Shown piece after piece: positions 36,206 to 45,711 of a stretch of 64,000 nt of DNA. The translations under genes and the position numbers were made by a program. A model generated the notes under the pieces. It did no database searches. It saw only the letters and a program-made list of their open reading frames with translations, and was not told the DNA's origin. Source of the DNA: Sphingomonas sp. CBMAI 2297 (lineage in GTDB: Bacteria; Pseudomonadota; Alphaproteobacteria; Sphingomonadales; Sphingomonadaceae); NCBI RefSeq assembly GCF_029870595.1, contig NZ_JAPDIR010000004.1, positions 186,001 through 250,000 on the forward strand. Direction: 5' to 3'. Within the stretch, counting starts at the first letter, position 1. Every line of letters begins with the position of its first letter.

Positions 36206-36583
36206 TCAGCGGCGCGTGAAGATCGGCTTCACGAAGGTCGGCGTCTGCGTGCCCCCGCCCACCGGCTTGCGGGCGAGCAGCGGATCGATCGGCGTGTCGA
36301 AGGCGATGCCGACGCGGCCGTCGGTCGCCCAGGCGATCCGGCCGCTGACCCAGCCCACGCCGCGCACTTCCACTTCCACCGGCGCGCCCCGCTCGATCGG
36401 CTGGGTATATTCGGCCATCAGCCCGCCCTGCGAGAGATTGCGCACCCGCACCTGCTCGTCCGGACGCCCCGCCACGCGGAACTGCGCGGCCAGCATCAGG
36501 CTGTCGCGCGAACCGTTGCGCTGGCTGGCGGCGAAATCGTCCGCAGAGAGCGCAGTGAGAGGGTCAAAGGAAAACTGGTCCAT
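36206..36583 (-). CDS. PilZ domain protein
   Basis: PilZ domains usually bind cyclic-di-GMP. The 125-residue product has the second part of the signature, R-N-L-S-Q-G-G-L, and the barrel strands through G-R-V-G-I-A-F. The preceding R-x-x-x-R motif is not clear (R-D-S-L-M-L-A-A-Q-F-R has wider spacing), so cyclic-di-GMP binding may be weak or lost. A stand-alone adaptor or receptor role in motility or envelope is likely. Confidence 0.8.
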   Translation of the reverse strand: MDQFSFDPLTALSADDFAASQRNGSRDSLMLAAQFRVAGRPDEQVRVRNLSQGGLMAEYTQPIERGAPVEVEVRGVGWVSGRIAWATDGRVGIAFDTPIDPLLARKPVGGGTQTPTFVKPIFTRR

Positions 36584-36665
36584 CGTGTCGCTCGAAACGC
36601 AAGGGGGTTACGCGCGCAGAATAGAGCAGCAAACCTTGTCGAAACGGTAAACAAAGGCCGAAAAT

Positions 36666-36694
36666 GTGCCCCCGCCGCCGAACGGAGGAGGCAC
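36666..36694 (-). terminator. Intrinsic terminator of dksA
   Basis: Reading leftward, GTGCCTCC pairs with GGGGGCAC (one G-U) and is followed by ATTTT. It lies 26 bases beyond the dksA stop. Confidence 0.65.
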
Positions 36695-36719
36695 AAAAAA
36701 GGAGGCCTTCAGCCCCCCG

Positions 36720-37187
36720 CTATTCGTCCCGCGATACCTTCTCGTTGCGCTCGTGGCGTTCCTGCGCCTCGACGGTCATCGTCGCGATCGGCCGCGCCTC
36801 CAGCCGGCCGAGGCTGATCGGCTCGCCGGTCACCTCGCAATAGCCATATTCGCCGTCCTCGATCCGGCGCAGCGCCGCGTCGATCTTGGAGATCAGCTTG
36901 CGCTGGCGATCGCGGGTGCGCAGCTCGATCGACCAGTCGGTCTCGCTCGAGGCGCGATCGGTGAGATCGGCCTCGCGCAGCGAGTCGGTCTGCAGCTGGT
37001 TGAGCGTCCCCGCGGCCTCGCGGTAGATGTCGTCCTTCCACGCGTTCAGCTTGTTGCGGAAATATTCCAGCTGGCGCGGGTTCATGAAGGGTTCGTCGTT
37101 GCTCGGCCGATAGCCGTCGTCGCCGTCATTTGCGGCGGGAGGAACGCGTTTACCCGGTTCGTCGAAGCGATCCAAAACAGTAGCCAT
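36720..37187 (-). CDS. dksA: RNA polymerase-binding regulator DksA
   Basis: DksA enters the secondary channel of RNA polymerase and works with ppGpp in the stringent response. The 155-residue product has the N-terminal segment, a coiled-coil tip with the acidic D-x-x-D-x-A pattern (A-D-L-T-D-R-A-S), and the C-terminal finger G-Y-C-x-x-T-G-E-P-I. Only one of the four zinc cysteines is kept, as in many alphaproteobacterial DksA proteins, so a redox-insensitive finger is expected. ATG at 37187 is favoured over a GTG at 37193 by GGAG spacing. Confidence 0.93.
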   Translation of the reverse strand: MATVLDRFDEPGKRVPPAANDGDDGYRPSNDEPFMNPRQLEYFRNKLNAWKDDIYREAAGTLNQLQTDSLREADLTDRASSETDWSIELRTRDRQRKLISKIDAALRRIEDGEYGYCEVTGEPISLGRLEARPIATMTVEAQERHERNEKVSRDE

Positions 37188-37193
37188 CCCCAC

Positions 37194-37603
37194 TCTCCAC
37201 TACGGTCCTCAATAAGGCCCGAGCCTTACGGAGACCGTTTGCCCTGCGCGGCCCTATACTTACGCGCGGCGGCGTTAACAAGCGCGCCGTCATTTTAATC
37301 CACAGGCGTAATACCCCGTAAATGGAGGGAAATTAGCGGCGGCTGAATTGGGGGCCCGTCCACCGGGAATTAACCGACAATGCTCGCGGGCCGGCGGGCA
37401 GGAAGCGCCCGTTCCGTACCGAAGTAGAACATTAACCATCGCGAGACAAATCCGGAGCCCGAAAAATACGCGTAAATATGGTTAAGCGGCCTTAACGGCA
37501 TTGCACTTAACAATTTGTTTTGCACTTTTCGCGCATTGACGAGCGTGAAGCTGCTGACGGTCCCGCGGGGAGCGACACGCCAGCAACGGGAAGAGTGGGA
37601 ACA
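37194..37603. other. Non-coding regulatory gap between dksA and the Ser-rich protein
   Basis: These 410 bases hold no gene. The gap is relatively AT-rich with several TTAA motifs: TTAACCAT at 37432-37439, the dyad TTAAGCGGCCTTAA at about 37481 and TTAAC at about 37508. The dksA promoter should lie at its left end and that of the Ser-rich gene at its right end. The TTAA density resembles CtrA-controlled upstream regions. Confidence 0.5.
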
Positions 37604-38545
37604 ATGTCGGTTCGCATGGCCTTGGCTAAACTGTGCGCCTGCACTTGCGGGGGCGCAGTGATCGGCGGCGGTGGCGTCTACGTCACCGAACGCATCCACC
37701 AGCCGCGCGTGGTGAAGCACGTCACCGTCACGAAGAAGCGCGTCGTGAAGCGCACCGTGGCGCGCCCGGTGAAGCGAGTCGTCAAGCGCACGGTCACCAC
37801 CACCACCCAGGGCCAGCCCCAGGTCGTAGTCGTCGCCGCGCAGGGCGCGCCGATCCCGGTGCCTCCGCCCTATGGCGAGATGCCGGTGGTTTCGTCGAGC
37901 AGCAGCGGCTCCTCCTCGGGCGTGATCGGCGGCTCGGGCGGCGGCGGCTTCATGGGCGGCTTCTTCGCCGGCGGCTTTTTCGGCGGCTCGAGCAGTTCCG
38001 GCGGATCGAGCGGGTCCAGCGGCATCAACATCGAGATCTCGTCGTCCAACTCGTCCTCGTCGGGCGGCTCGACTTCCACCTCCACCGGCGGCTCCTCGAC
38101 CTCGACGGGCGGTTCCTCGACCTCGACCTCCACCGGCGGCTCGTCGACCTCCACCTCCACGGGCGGCTCCTCCACCTCCACTTCGAGCGGCCAGATCAGC
38201 TCGACCTCGACCTCGTCGTCGAGCGGCGACGTCTCGTCCTCCACCTCGACCAGCTCGAGCACCTCGTCGTCCAACAGCTCCTCGACCAGCTCGTCCAACT
38301 CGTCGTCGACTTCGTCCTCGTCGAGCGGCCATTGGAGCAATTCGAGCGGCTGGAGCTCGAACGGCGGGCATGGATCGAGCAGCCATGGCGGCTGCCGGCG
38401 CGACTGCGGCGGCAGCAGCTCAGGCGGTCCGGCACCGGTGCCGGCCCCGCCGATGATCCTGCTGTTCGGCGGCGCCGCGGCGGCGCTGGTCGCCCGCAAG
38501 CGCTTCATGAAGAAGAAGGCGCCGGACGACCAGCCGCAGGACTGA
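37604..38545 (+). CDS. Ser/Thr/Gly-rich surface protein with PEP-CTERM-like tail
   Basis: A 313-residue low-complexity protein. After a short N-terminal helix with Cys residues comes a Lys/Arg/Val/Thr-rich stretch, then about 190 residues that are mostly Ser, Gly and Thr in repeats of the type G-G-S-S-T-S-T. The C-terminus is V-P-A-P-P, a 12-15 residue hydrophobic helix and a basic cluster (A-R-K-R), the layout of PEP-CTERM or related sorting signals. It is likely exported, perhaps glycosylated, and exposed in the matrix or surface. Its start at 37604 is preceded by GGGA. Confidence 0.65.
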   Translation: MSVRMALAKLCACTCGGAVIGGGGVYVTERIHQPRVVKHVTVTKKRVVKRTVARPVKRVVKRTVTTTTQGQPQVVVVAAQGAPIPVPPPYGEMPVVSSSSSGSSSGVIGGSGGGGFMGGFFAGGFFGGSSSSGGSSGSSGINIEISSSNSSSSGGSTSTSTGGSSTSTGGSSTSTSTGGSSTSTSTGGSSTSTSSGQISSTSTSSSSGDVSSSTSTSSSTSSSNSSSTSSSNSSSTSSSSSGHWSNSSGWSSNGGHGSSSHGGCRRDCGGSSSGGPAPVPAPPMILLFGGAAAALVARKRFMKKKAPDDQPQD

Positions 38546-38573
38546 GCCCGTCCCGGCCGGCCCGTCGCCCGCC

Positions 38574-39017
38574 CTATTCGGCGTTGATCAGCGCTTCCTC
38601 GATCTGCGGCACCGTGTGGCGGGTCAGGTCCTTGGCGATCTCGGCCCGCAGGCGGTCGCTCACTTCCTTGTGATAATGTTTGCGGAGCTCGCCCAGCGTG
38701 CGCGGCGGAGCGACAATGATCAGCGATTCGAACTCGTTGCGCAGCGCCCGCGCCTTGAGCAGGGCCGCGGCGTCGGCCGCGAAGCGATCCTCCTCGAGCT
38801 GGTGGAAATCGGTCTCCTCATAGGCGCTGCGCCGCGCGCCGACGCTCTGGAAGGAGCGGCCGGGCGCATCGCTCGCCTGCGCGCCATTGGCCGGGTTCTC
38901 CTGCTCCTCCTTGCGCTCCACCTGCAGGTTCGGGCGCAGCCCGTCGCCCTCGTTGCGCAGCATCAGCAGCTTGCGACCATCGGCAACCAGAACGATCGCA
39001 TCATGGGGAACCCGCAT
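38574..39017 (-). CDS. Host attachment family protein
   Basis: The 147-residue product has the family start V-L-V-A-D-G-R-K and the C-terminal [17 protein letters not shown]. The family was named after a Pseudomonas attachment gene, but the wide spread suggests a stress-related or RNA-binding-like cytosolic role instead. No signal peptide. Confidence 0.8.
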   Translation of the reverse strand: MRVPHDAIVLVADGRKLLMLRNEGDGLRPNLQVERKEEQENPANGAQASDAPGRSFQSVGARRSAYEETDFHQLEEDRFAADAAALLKARALRNEFESLIIVAPPRTLGELRKHYHKEVSDRLRAEIAKDLTRHTVPQIEEALINAE

Positions 39018-39106
39018 ATCCTGTCTCCTTCGTTGATCCTGCCACATTGAACGCCGCCACGCGCGCCAGGGTTGCGCCCGGGCGGGAGCCCGGTCATACG
39101 CCCGGC

Positions 39107-40411
39107 ATGCACGACATCCGCGCCATCCGAGAGAATCCCGCTGCCTTCGACGCCGGCCTGGCGAAGCGCGGACTGGAGCCGCAGGCGGCCACGCTCGTCG
39201 CCCTGGACGAGAAGCGGCGCGCGCTGATCACCGAAGTGCAGGCCGGCCTGGCCCGCCGCAACGAAGCCTCCAAGGCGATCGGCGCGGCCAAGGCGGCGAA
39301 GGACGAAGCGGCCGCGGCGGCGCTGATGGCCGAAGTAGCCGGCCTCAAGGAGCGCCTGCCCGCGCTCGAGGCCGAGGAGAAGGAAGCCGGCGAGGCGCTG
39401 GAGGCCCGGCTCGCCAGCCTGCCCAACCTTCCCTATGACGACGTGCCCCAGGGCGCGGACGAGGACGACAATGCCCTGATGGCCGCGGTCGGCGCGCCGA
39501 CCGTCCTCGCCTTCGCGGCGAAGGAGCATGACGCGATCGGCCCGGCGCTCGGCCTGGATTTCGAGACGGGCGCGATGCTCTCCGGCGCGCGCTTCACGCT
39601 GGTGCGCGGCGCCGCCGCCAGGCTGCACCGCGCGCTCGGCCAGTTCATGCTCGATACGCTGGAGGCCCAGGGCTATGAGCAGACCGTCCCGCCGCTGCTG
39701 GTGCGCGACGAGGCGGTATTCGGCACGGGCCAGCTGCCCAAGTTCGCCGAGGACCTGTTCCGGACCACCGACGGCCGCTGGCTGATCCCCACCGCCGAGG
39801 TCTCGCTGACCAATATCGTGCGCGAGCAGATCCTCGCCGAGGAGGAACTGCCGCTGCGCTTCACTGCGCTCACCGCCTGTTTCCGCTCGGAAGCCGGCGC
39901 CGCGGGCCGCGACACGCGCGGCTTCATCCGCCAGCACCAGTTCGAGAAGGTCGAGATGGTCTCGATCACCACGCCCGAGCAGAGCGAGGCGGAGCATGAG
40001 CGCATGACCGGGTGCGCCGAGGGCATCCTGACCGCGCTCGGCCTGCCCTTCCGCCGCATGAAGCTGTGCACCGGCGACATGGGCTTCACCGCGGCGCGCA
40101 CCTATGACCTGGAAGTGTGGCTGCCCGGCCAGGGCCGCTATCGCGAGATCTCGTCCTGCTCGACCTGCGGCGATTTCCAGGCGCGCCGGATGAACGCGCG
40201 CTACCGGCCCGCGGGCGAGCCGGCCGGCGGTGCCGGATCCTCCAAAAGCCCGACCCGCTTCGTCCACACGCTCAACGGCTCCGGCCTGGCGGTGGGCCGC
40301 ACGCTCGTCGCCGTGCTGGAGAACTACCAGCAGGAAGACGGATCGGTGGCGATCCCCGAGGCGCTCAAGCCCTATCTCAAGGGGCTGAACCGGCTCGAAC
40401 CGGCAAACTGA
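39107..40411 (+). CDS. serS: Seryl-tRNA synthetase
   Basis: SerRS charges tRNA-Ser with serine. The 434-residue class II enzyme has the N-terminal coiled-coil arm (about 25-105) that grips the long variable arm of tRNA-Ser, motif 2 with [14 protein letters not shown] (about 270-283) and motif 3 with [12 protein letters not shown] chose the ATG that gives the standard M-H-D-I-R start. Confidence 0.97.
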   Translation: MHDIRAIRENPAAFDAGLAKRGLEPQAATLVALDEKRRALITEVQAGLARRNEASKAIGAAKAAKDEAAAAALMAEVAGLKERLPALEAEEKEAGEALEARLASLPNLPYDDVPQGADEDDNALMAAVGAPTVLAFAAKEHDAIGPALGLDFETGAMLSGARFTLVRGAAARLHRALGQFMLDTLEAQGYEQTVPPLLVRDEAVFGTGQLPKFAEDLFRTTDGRWLIPTAEVSLTNIVREQILAEEELPLRFTALTACFRSEAGAAGRDTRGFIRQHQFEKVEMVSITTPEQSEAEHERMTGCAEGILTALGLPFRRMKLCTGDMGFTAARTYDLEVWLPGQGRYREISSCSTCGDFQARRMNARYRPAGEPAGGAGSSKSPTRFVHTLNGSGLAVGRTLVAVLENYQQEDGSVAIPEALKPYLKGLNRLEPAN

Positions 40412-40472
40412 GCACCTCCGCATTCAGACGTACCTGACGCGCGCGGAAATGCGCGATATGGTATGACCGGAT

Positions 40473-40480
40473 ATGGTTAA
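40473..40480 (-). promoter_or_regulatory. TTAACCAT half-site upstream of the LysM/M23 gene
   Basis: On the minus strand this octamer matches the CtrA half-site and lies 13 bases before the chosen start. Its position supports the start at 40494 over the ATG inside the motif. Confidence 0.35.
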
Positions 40481-40493
40481 TTTGGGGGTCGGG

Positions 40494-41612
40494 ATGATGG
40501 GGGCAAGGCCGATGGCGCCGGTGGCGCTGCTGATGCTGGCCGCCTGCATTCCGCAGACCGGCGGCGGCTATCGCGATCGGGGTTATGATGCCCCGCCCAC
40601 GCAGCGGCAGGACCGTCGCCCGCGCTCCCAGCCGGAGCAGGACGGATGGGAGCGCCCCGCGCTCGGCAACGAGCAGGACGTCCGCCGCCTCCCCGCCCCG
40701 CCGCCCGCCTGGCAGGCGCGCAAGGTGCAGGCGGATTCGCGAGTCGTGGCGGGCAGCAGCTACACCGTCCAGCCCGGCGACTCGCTGCGTTCGATCTCGG
40801 TGAAGACCGGCGCCGGATCGGAAGCGATCGCGCGCGCCAACAACATCCCCTCGCCCTTCGTGATCCGCGTCGGCCAGAAGCTGACGATCCCGGGCGGCCG
40901 CTATCACCTGGTCCGCGACGGCGAGACCGGCATCGCCATCGCCATCGCCTATGGGGTCGACTGGTCGCGAATCATCGCGGTCAACGATCTGGAGGAGCCG
41001 TACATCCTGCGCACCGGCCAGCGGCTGCTGATCCCCGACACCGCTTCGCCCTCGGGCCGGCCCGAGACGATCGAGCAGCGCGCCGCGCGCTTCCATCTCG
41101 ATCTGGGCGTCGACGATATCGTCACCGGCGGCCAGCCCGCCATTGCCGAGAAGGCCAGGCCGGCCCAGCCGACCGCTTCCTCCGCGCGCGTGCTGGCGCC
41201 CACCACCCCGGTGGCGGCGCCGGCACGGCTCGCGGGCGGTTTCCAATGGCCGCTTCGGGGCAATGTGATCCGGCACTTCGGCCCGGGGGCAAGCGGGGAG
41301 CGCAATGACGGCATCAAGATCGCCGTGCCGCTCGACACGCCCGTGCTCGCCGCGGCGGACGGCGTGGTCGCCTATGTCGGCTCGGACATCCCGGCGCTGG
41401 GCGGCCTGGTGATCCTTCGCCATGGCGATGGCTGGACGACCGTCTATGGTCATGCCGGCCAGCTGCTCGTGCAGCGCGGCCAGGCAGTGAAGAAGGGCCA
41501 GATGATCGCGCTATCCGGCAATTCGGGCTTTGCGGACCGCCCCGAGCTCCATTTCGAGATCCGTCAGGGCCGCAATCCCGTCGATCCGCTGCCGAGGCTG
41601 CCCGCGCGCTGA
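40494..41612 (+). CDS. LysM/M23 lipoprotein, probable cell-division amidase activator (NlpD-like)
   Basis: The 372-residue product has a lipobox (L-M-L-A-A-C), two LysM repeats (first S-Y-T-V-Q-P-G-D-S-L, second Y-H-L-V-R-D-G-E-T) and a C-terminal M23 domain. The domain has L-H-F-E-I-R-Q-G but the first metal-ligand position is N-D-G-I-K-I instead of H-x-G-x-D, so it should not be a hydrolase. That pattern fits NlpD/EnvC-type proteins, which activate peptidoglycan amidases at the division site. It follows serS and is coupled to the channel gene by a TGATG overlap. A TTAACCAT half-site lies upstream. Confidence 0.8.
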   Translation: MMGARPMAPVALLMLAACIPQTGGGYRDRGYDAPPTQRQDRRPRSQPEQDGWERPALGNEQDVRRLPAPPPAWQARKVQADSRVVAGSSYTVQPGDSLRSISVKTGAGSEAIARANNIPSPFVIRVGQKLTIPGGRYHLVRDGETGIAIAIAYGVDWSRIIAVNDLEEPYILRTGQRLLIPDTASPSGRPETIEQRAARFHLDLGVDDIVTGGQPAIAEKARPAQPTASSARVLAPTTPVAAPARLAGGFQWPLRGNVIRHFGPGASGERNDGIKIAVPLDTPVLAAADGVVAYVGSDIPALGGLVILRHGDGWTTVYGHAGQLLVQRGQAVKKGQMIALSGNSGFADRPELHFEIRQGRNPVDPLPRLPAR

Positions 41613-42619
41613 TGGCGCTCAGGCCGTCCTCCATGCTGAAGCGCAAGTCGAGCCTGCCCGTCTGGGCCTCGATCGGATGGCGCGTGCTGGCGGTGCTGGC
41701 CCTGCTCGCGCTGGCGGTGGGCGTCCATTGGATCGAGCGCGACGGGCTGAAGGATTCGGCGGACGGGCAGGTCAGCTTCCTCGACATCCTCTATTTCACG
41801 TCGATCTCGATAACCACGACCGGCTATGGCGACATCGTGCCGGTGAGCAATTCGGCGCGGATGTTCGACGCGTTCGTCGTCACGCCGATCCGCATCTTCG
41901 TGGTGCTGCTCTTCCTCGGCACCGCCTATAATTTCGTGCTCAAGCGCACCTGGGAAAAATGGCGTATGGCAGTGATCCAGCGGACCCTTTCGGGGCACAT
42001 CATCGTGGCGGGATACGGCACCACCGGCTCGGAGACCGTCGACGAGCTGATCGCGCGCGGCCGCCAGCCGGGCAGCATCGTGGTGATCGACCAGAACGAG
42101 GCCAATATCGCCCGTGCCGAGGAACGCGGCTGCATCGTCCTGCAGGCGGACGCGACGCGCGACCAGGTGCTCCAGGACGTGCACATCACGAGCGCCGAAT
42201 CGATGATCGTCTGCGCCGGCCGCGACGACACGTCGATCCTGATCACCCTTACCGCGCGGCACCTGGCGGCCGGCGTCCCGATCAGCGTGATCGTGCGCAA
42301 CGAGGACAATGAGCTCCCGGCACGGGCAGCGGGCGCGACGACGGTGGTGAACCCGGTGAGCTTCGCCGGGCTGCTGCTGGCCAGCTCGTGCCAGGGCCGC
42401 CACCTCGCCGACTATCTGACCGACCTCGCCTCGATCCACGGCACGGTCGAGCTTGCCGAGCGCAAGGTGCGGCCGGAGGAAATCGGCAAGCCGCTATCGG
42501 CGATCGCGACCGGGCTGGGCGTGCGCATCTATCGCGGCGGCGCGCCCCATGGCCACAAGGCGCCCGAGGCACAGGCGCTGCAGTCCGGGGACACGATCCT
42601 GGAGATCGTGACGGGATAG
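41612..42619 (+). CDS. Potassium channel with TrkA-N and TrkA-C domains
   Basis: The 335-residue product has two membrane helices around the selectivity filter T-T-G-Y-G-D (about residue 70), then a Rossmann-type RCK domain (G-Y-G-T-T-G near 134, then V-V-I-D-Q-N) and a C-terminal TrkA-C domain. It is a ligand-gated potassium channel of the MthK type. The stop of the preceding gene overlaps its ATG by one base. Confidence 0.9.
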   Translation: MALRPSSMLKRKSSLPVWASIGWRVLAVLALLALAVGVHWIERDGLKDSADGQVSFLDILYFTSISITTTGYGDIVPVSNSARMFDAFVVTPIRIFVVLLFLGTAYNFVLKRTWEKWRMAVIQRTLSGHIIVAGYGTTGSETVDELIARGRQPGSIVVIDQNEANIARAEERGCIVLQADATRDQVLQDVHITSAESMIVCAGRDDTSILITLTARHLAAGVPISVIVRNEDNELPARAAGATTVVNPVSFAGLLLASSCQGRHLADYLTDLASIHGTVELAERKVRPEEIGKPLSAIATGLGVRIYRGGAPHGHKAPEAQALQSGDTILEIVTG

Positions 42620-42687
42620 GACGGGGAGCCTCAGGCTCGCCGCCGCCGCCCCGGCCATTCTCTAGCTCATCCCAGCCATTCTCCACC

Positions 42688-42824
42688 GTCATCCCCGCGC
42701 AGGCGGGGATCCAGGACCACGGGCGGATTGCGCGCGATCAAGCCCTGGGCTCCCCGGAGAGCGGCTCACCCGGTGGCATCGCTGTCCCGCGACTACCCTG
42801 GATCCCCGCCTGCGCAGGGATGAC
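42688..42824. repeat. Inverted-repeat element of the GTCATCCCCGC family
   Basis: The ends are 28-base inverted repeats with a single mismatch, starting GTCATCCCCGCGCAGGCGGG and mirrored as CCCGCCTGCGCAGGGATGAC. About 80 bases lie between them. It is a compound palindromic element of the same family as the 29.2 and 60.0 kb hairpins. Confidence 0.8.
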
Positions 42825-43136
42825 GAGAGAGGGATATGAGTCCTCAACCCAAGCCACATGCCCGCCCCCCCTGGCAGCCACAGCTTGCAATGTAGGATTT
42901 CGCCTGCTGGGCTCACACAGCCGTGGTCGTGCCTCGGCGGCTCTTTGACCCTGTTGGAAAGATAGGATCGCGCTCGCGCAAGGATGTTACGAGATGGCTG
43001 GCATTGCCGGGAAGATAGGGAAAACAAGCCCGCGCCGAAATCGGCGCAGGGTACGACCTTCGGGACCTTTGTCGAGCGGATCCGGCGCAAGATGTAGGGC
43101 ATCCGGGCCGCCTTGCGACGAGCCTGATGCCGAAGC
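42825..43136. other. Intergenic stretch with no recognisable gene
   Basis: No convincing gene is seen. A hairpin GCGCCGA-AA-TCGGCGC lies at 43032-43047. Open frames here have no recognisable products. Confidence 0.5.
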
Positions 43137-43898
43137 TCAAAGGCTCTCCCGCGCCTCGTCGCACTCCTCGCAGCCTTCCTCGGCGCCGTGCAGGAACAGC
43201 AGCGGATCGGCACGGACCTTCTCGGCGGCGATCCGCACCAGATCCTCGGCGTCCATCAGCCGGGCCTCGGCATGGCCGACCCTGCCCTCGCGCAGCAGGC
43301 CCGCCGCGCTCAGCCAGGCATTGGCCAGCTCGAACTTCTCGCAGCAGCTGTCATTCTCGCCATAATGCACCTCGGCGCCGCCGGCATCGATATAGTGGAA
43401 GTCGCTGCGATAGGGCGCGCCGCCGACCAGTTCGGCCAGGTGCAGCATGGTGTTGGCGTGATGGCCGATGCCGAGCAGCAGCACCTGCCCGCCGGCCCGG
43501 CGGATACGGTCGATCGCGCTGTCCGGCGCGGCGGGCGGCAGCACGAAGGGGCCGCCGGTGATCCATTCGGCCCTGGGGCCGCGCGCCGAGACCGCGTCGA
43601 AATGCGCGCTGCGCAATACCCCGGGCATGCGCCAGAACAGGTCGGCGACGATGCCCAGATCGTCGCGATTGGGCGTGGCCGCCGGATCGAAGGGCGCATC
43701 GTCGTCGCCGGTCGCCGAGGGCATGGCGAGCGTGCCCTCCGGCCCCAGCACCGCGGTGAGCGCTTCGATCAGCCCCTCGGGCCCGCCCGCGACCGGGCGG
43801 ACGGCGCGATAGCTCATATGGACGAGCAGCACGCCGCCTTCGCGCACGCCCAGCTCGCGCAGCTGGGCGCGCAGCTTCTCTTGGGAAATCGTCTCCAT
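43137..43898 (-). CDS. AAC(3)-family aminoglycoside N-acetyltransferase
   Basis: The 253-residue product matches the antibiotic N-acetyltransferase (AAC(3)/YokD) family, which moves acetyl from acetyl-CoA to the 3-amino group of aminoglycosides. It has V-L-L-V-H-M-S-Y near the start, A-M-P-S-A-T, G-V-L-R-S-A-H-F-D-A-V-S-A-R-G and G-H-H-A-N-T-M-L-H-L-A-E with the conserved His and Glu. The C-terminal tail has six Cys in the last ~70 residues. A chromosomal copy with no mobile context may act on another amine; resistance is not proven. Confidence 0.82.
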   Translation of the reverse strand: METISQEKLRAQLRELGVREGGVLLVHMSYRAVRPVAGGPEGLIEALTAVLGPEGTLAMPSATGDDDAPFDPAATPNRDDLGIVADLFWRMPGVLRSAHFDAVSARGPRAEWITGGPFVLPPAAPDSAIDRIRRAGGQVLLLGIGHHANTMLHLAELVGGAPYRSDFHYIDAGGAEVHYGENDSCCEKFELANAWLSAAGLLREGRVGHAEARLMDAEDLVRIAAEKVRADPLLFLHGAEEGCEECDEARESL

Positions 43899-43933
43899 CT
43901 TGACCCTGATGCCATCCCGGCCATGGTCGCGCC

Positions 43934-44290
43934 ATGTCCGAAATGCTCCTTGCCCGCCTTCTGCCGATCCTGCTGCTGATCGGCTCGAACGTGTTCATGA
44001 CCTTCGCCTGGTACGGGCATCTGAAGTTCAAGCAGGCGCCGCTGCTGCTCGTCATCCTGGCGAGCTGGAGCATCGCCTTCGTCGAATATTGCCTGGCGGT
44101 GCCGGCCAATCGCTGGGGCAGCGCGGTCTATTCGGCGGCGCAGCTCAAGGCGATGCAGGAAGTGATCACCCTCACCGTGTTCGTCGGCTTCTCGATCCTC
44201 TATCTCGGCCAGAGGATCACGGTGAATCACCTGATCGGCTTCACGCTGATCGCGGCGGGTGCCTGGTTCATCTTCCGCGCGCCCGGCTGA
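43934..44290 (+). CDS. DMT-type small membrane protein (DUF486)
   Basis: The 118-residue product has four membrane helices and the family sequence T-F-A-W-Y-G-H-L-K, A-S-W-S-I-A-F-V-E-Y-C-L-A-V-P-A-N-R. DUF486 proteins belong to the drug/metabolite transporter superfamily; the substrate is unknown. Confidence 0.87.
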   Translation: MSEMLLARLLPILLLIGSNVFMTFAWYGHLKFKQAPLLLVILASWSIAFVEYCLAVPANRWGSAVYSAAQLKAMQEVITLTVFVGFSILYLGQRITVNHLIGFTLIAAGAWFIFRAPG

Positions 44291-44370
44291 CCCCGCGGCA
44301 CCGGCCGAATCGCTCCCCGAAAGCATCGGCCTAGCTTTTTCGGCGAAAATCCCTATGTCGCCCGCCAATC

Positions 44371-45702
44371 ATGGCAACCAAACTCCCCGAGGCGCCCCGC
44401 GTGGGCATGGTGTCGCTCGGCTGTCCCAAGAACCTTGTCGACAGCGAGCGGATCCTCACCAAGCTGCGCAGCGACGGCTATGCGATGTCGCCCGACTATG
44501 CCGGCGCCGACGTCGTGCTCGTCAACACCTGTGGCTTTCTGGACAGCGCCAAGGAAGAATCGCTCGAGGCGATCGGCGAGGCGATCGCCGAGAATGGCCG
44601 GGTGATCGTCACCGGCTGCATGGGCAAGGAAGCCGAGACGATCCGCGCCCGCTTCCCCAATGTGCTCGCCGTCACCGGCGCGCATCAATATGAGGAAGTG
44701 GTCGGCGCGGTGCACGAGGCGGCGCCGATGCCGCCCTCGCCCTTCGTCAACCTGGTGCCGGACGCGGGCCTGAAGCTCACGCCGCGCCACTACAGCTATC
44801 TGAAGATCTCCGAGGGCTGCAACCATCGCTGCGCCTTCTGCATCATCCCGGCGCTGCGCGGCGACCTGGTAAGCCGCCGCCCCGACGCGATCCTGCGCGA
44901 GGCGGAGAAGCTGGTGGAGGCCGGGACGAAGGAGCTGCTGGTCATCAGCCAGGACACTTCGGCTTACGGCGTCGACATCCGCAAGGAGCCGCGGATGTGG
45001 AAGGGCCAGGAAGTCATCCCCCACATGACCGATCTCGCCCGCGAGCTCGGCAGGATCGCCCCCTGGGTGCGGCTGCACTATGTCTATCCCTATCCCCATG
45101 TCGACCAGGTCATCCCGCTGATGGCCGAGGGGCTGGTCCTCCCCTATCTCGACATTCCGTTCCAGCATGCCAGCCCGTCGGTGCTCCGTTCGATGAAGCG
45201 CCCGGCCAATGAGGCCAAGGTGCTCGAGCGGCTGCGCAACTGGCGCGCGATCGCGCCGGACCTGACGATCCGCTCGACCTTCGTCGTCGGCTTTCCCGGT
45301 GAGACCGAGGCGGATTTCCAGTATCTGCTCGACTGGCTCGACGAGGCCCAGCTCGACCGGGTCGGCGCGTTCCGCTTCGAGCCGGTCGAAGGCGCCGCCG
45401 CCAACGACCTGCCCGGCGCGGTGCCCGAGGAAGTCAAGGAAGAACGCTATGCCCGGATCATGGAGAAGACCGCGGCGATCAGCGCGGCCAAGCTCCAGGC
45501 CAGGATCGGCCGCACGCTCGAAGTGATCATCGACGAGGTCGGTGAGGAAGGCGGCGCCACCGGCCGCAGCCAGGCCGATGCGCCGGAGATCGACGGCGAA
45601 GTGTTCCTGCGCGACGCGGGGCATCTTCGCCAGGGCGATATCGTGCGGGTCGAGATCGAGGACGCGGACGAGCACGACCTCTATGGCGTGCCGCTGGCCT
45701 GA
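44371..45702 (+). CDS. rimO: Ribosomal protein S12 methylthiotransferase RimO
   Basis: RimO is a radical-SAM enzyme that adds a methylthio group to an aspartate of ribosomal protein S12. The 443-residue product has three N-terminal Cys for the auxiliary cluster (C18, C54, C83), the radical-SAM C150-x3-C154-x2-C157, and a C-terminal TRAM domain. The usual length is 440. A GC-rich hairpin follows its stop. Confidence 0.95.
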   Translation: MATKLPEAPRVGMVSLGCPKNLVDSERILTKLRSDGYAMSPDYAGADVVLVNTCGFLDSAKEESLEAIGEAIAENGRVIVTGCMGKEAETIRARFPNVLAVTGAHQYEEVVGAVHEAAPMPPSPFVNLVPDAGLKLTPRHYSYLKISEGCNHRCAFCIIPALRGDLVSRRPDAILREAEKLVEAGTKELLVISQDTSAYGVDIRKEPRMWKGQEVIPHMTDLARELGRIAPWVRLHYVYPYPHVDQVIPLMAEGLVLPYLDIPFQHASPSVLRSMKRPANEAKVLERLRNWRAIAPDLTIRSTFVVGFPGETEADFQYLLDWLDEAQLDRVGAFRFEPVEGAAANDLPGAVPEEVKEERYARIMEKTAAISAAKLQARIGRTLEVIIDEVGEEGGATGRSQADAPEIDGEVFLRDAGHLRQGDIVRVEIEDADEHDLYGVPLA

Positions 45703-45711
45703 CGCGAGCAA

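Noticed and set aside
42689..43213. A 174-codon minus-strand frame across 42.7-43.2 kb
   Set aside because: It reads through the inverted-repeat element and has no recognisable domain.
43137..43898. An acquired aminoglycoside-resistance gene
   Set aside because: No integron, transposon or plasmid features lie nearby; it looks like a resident chromosomal member of the family.
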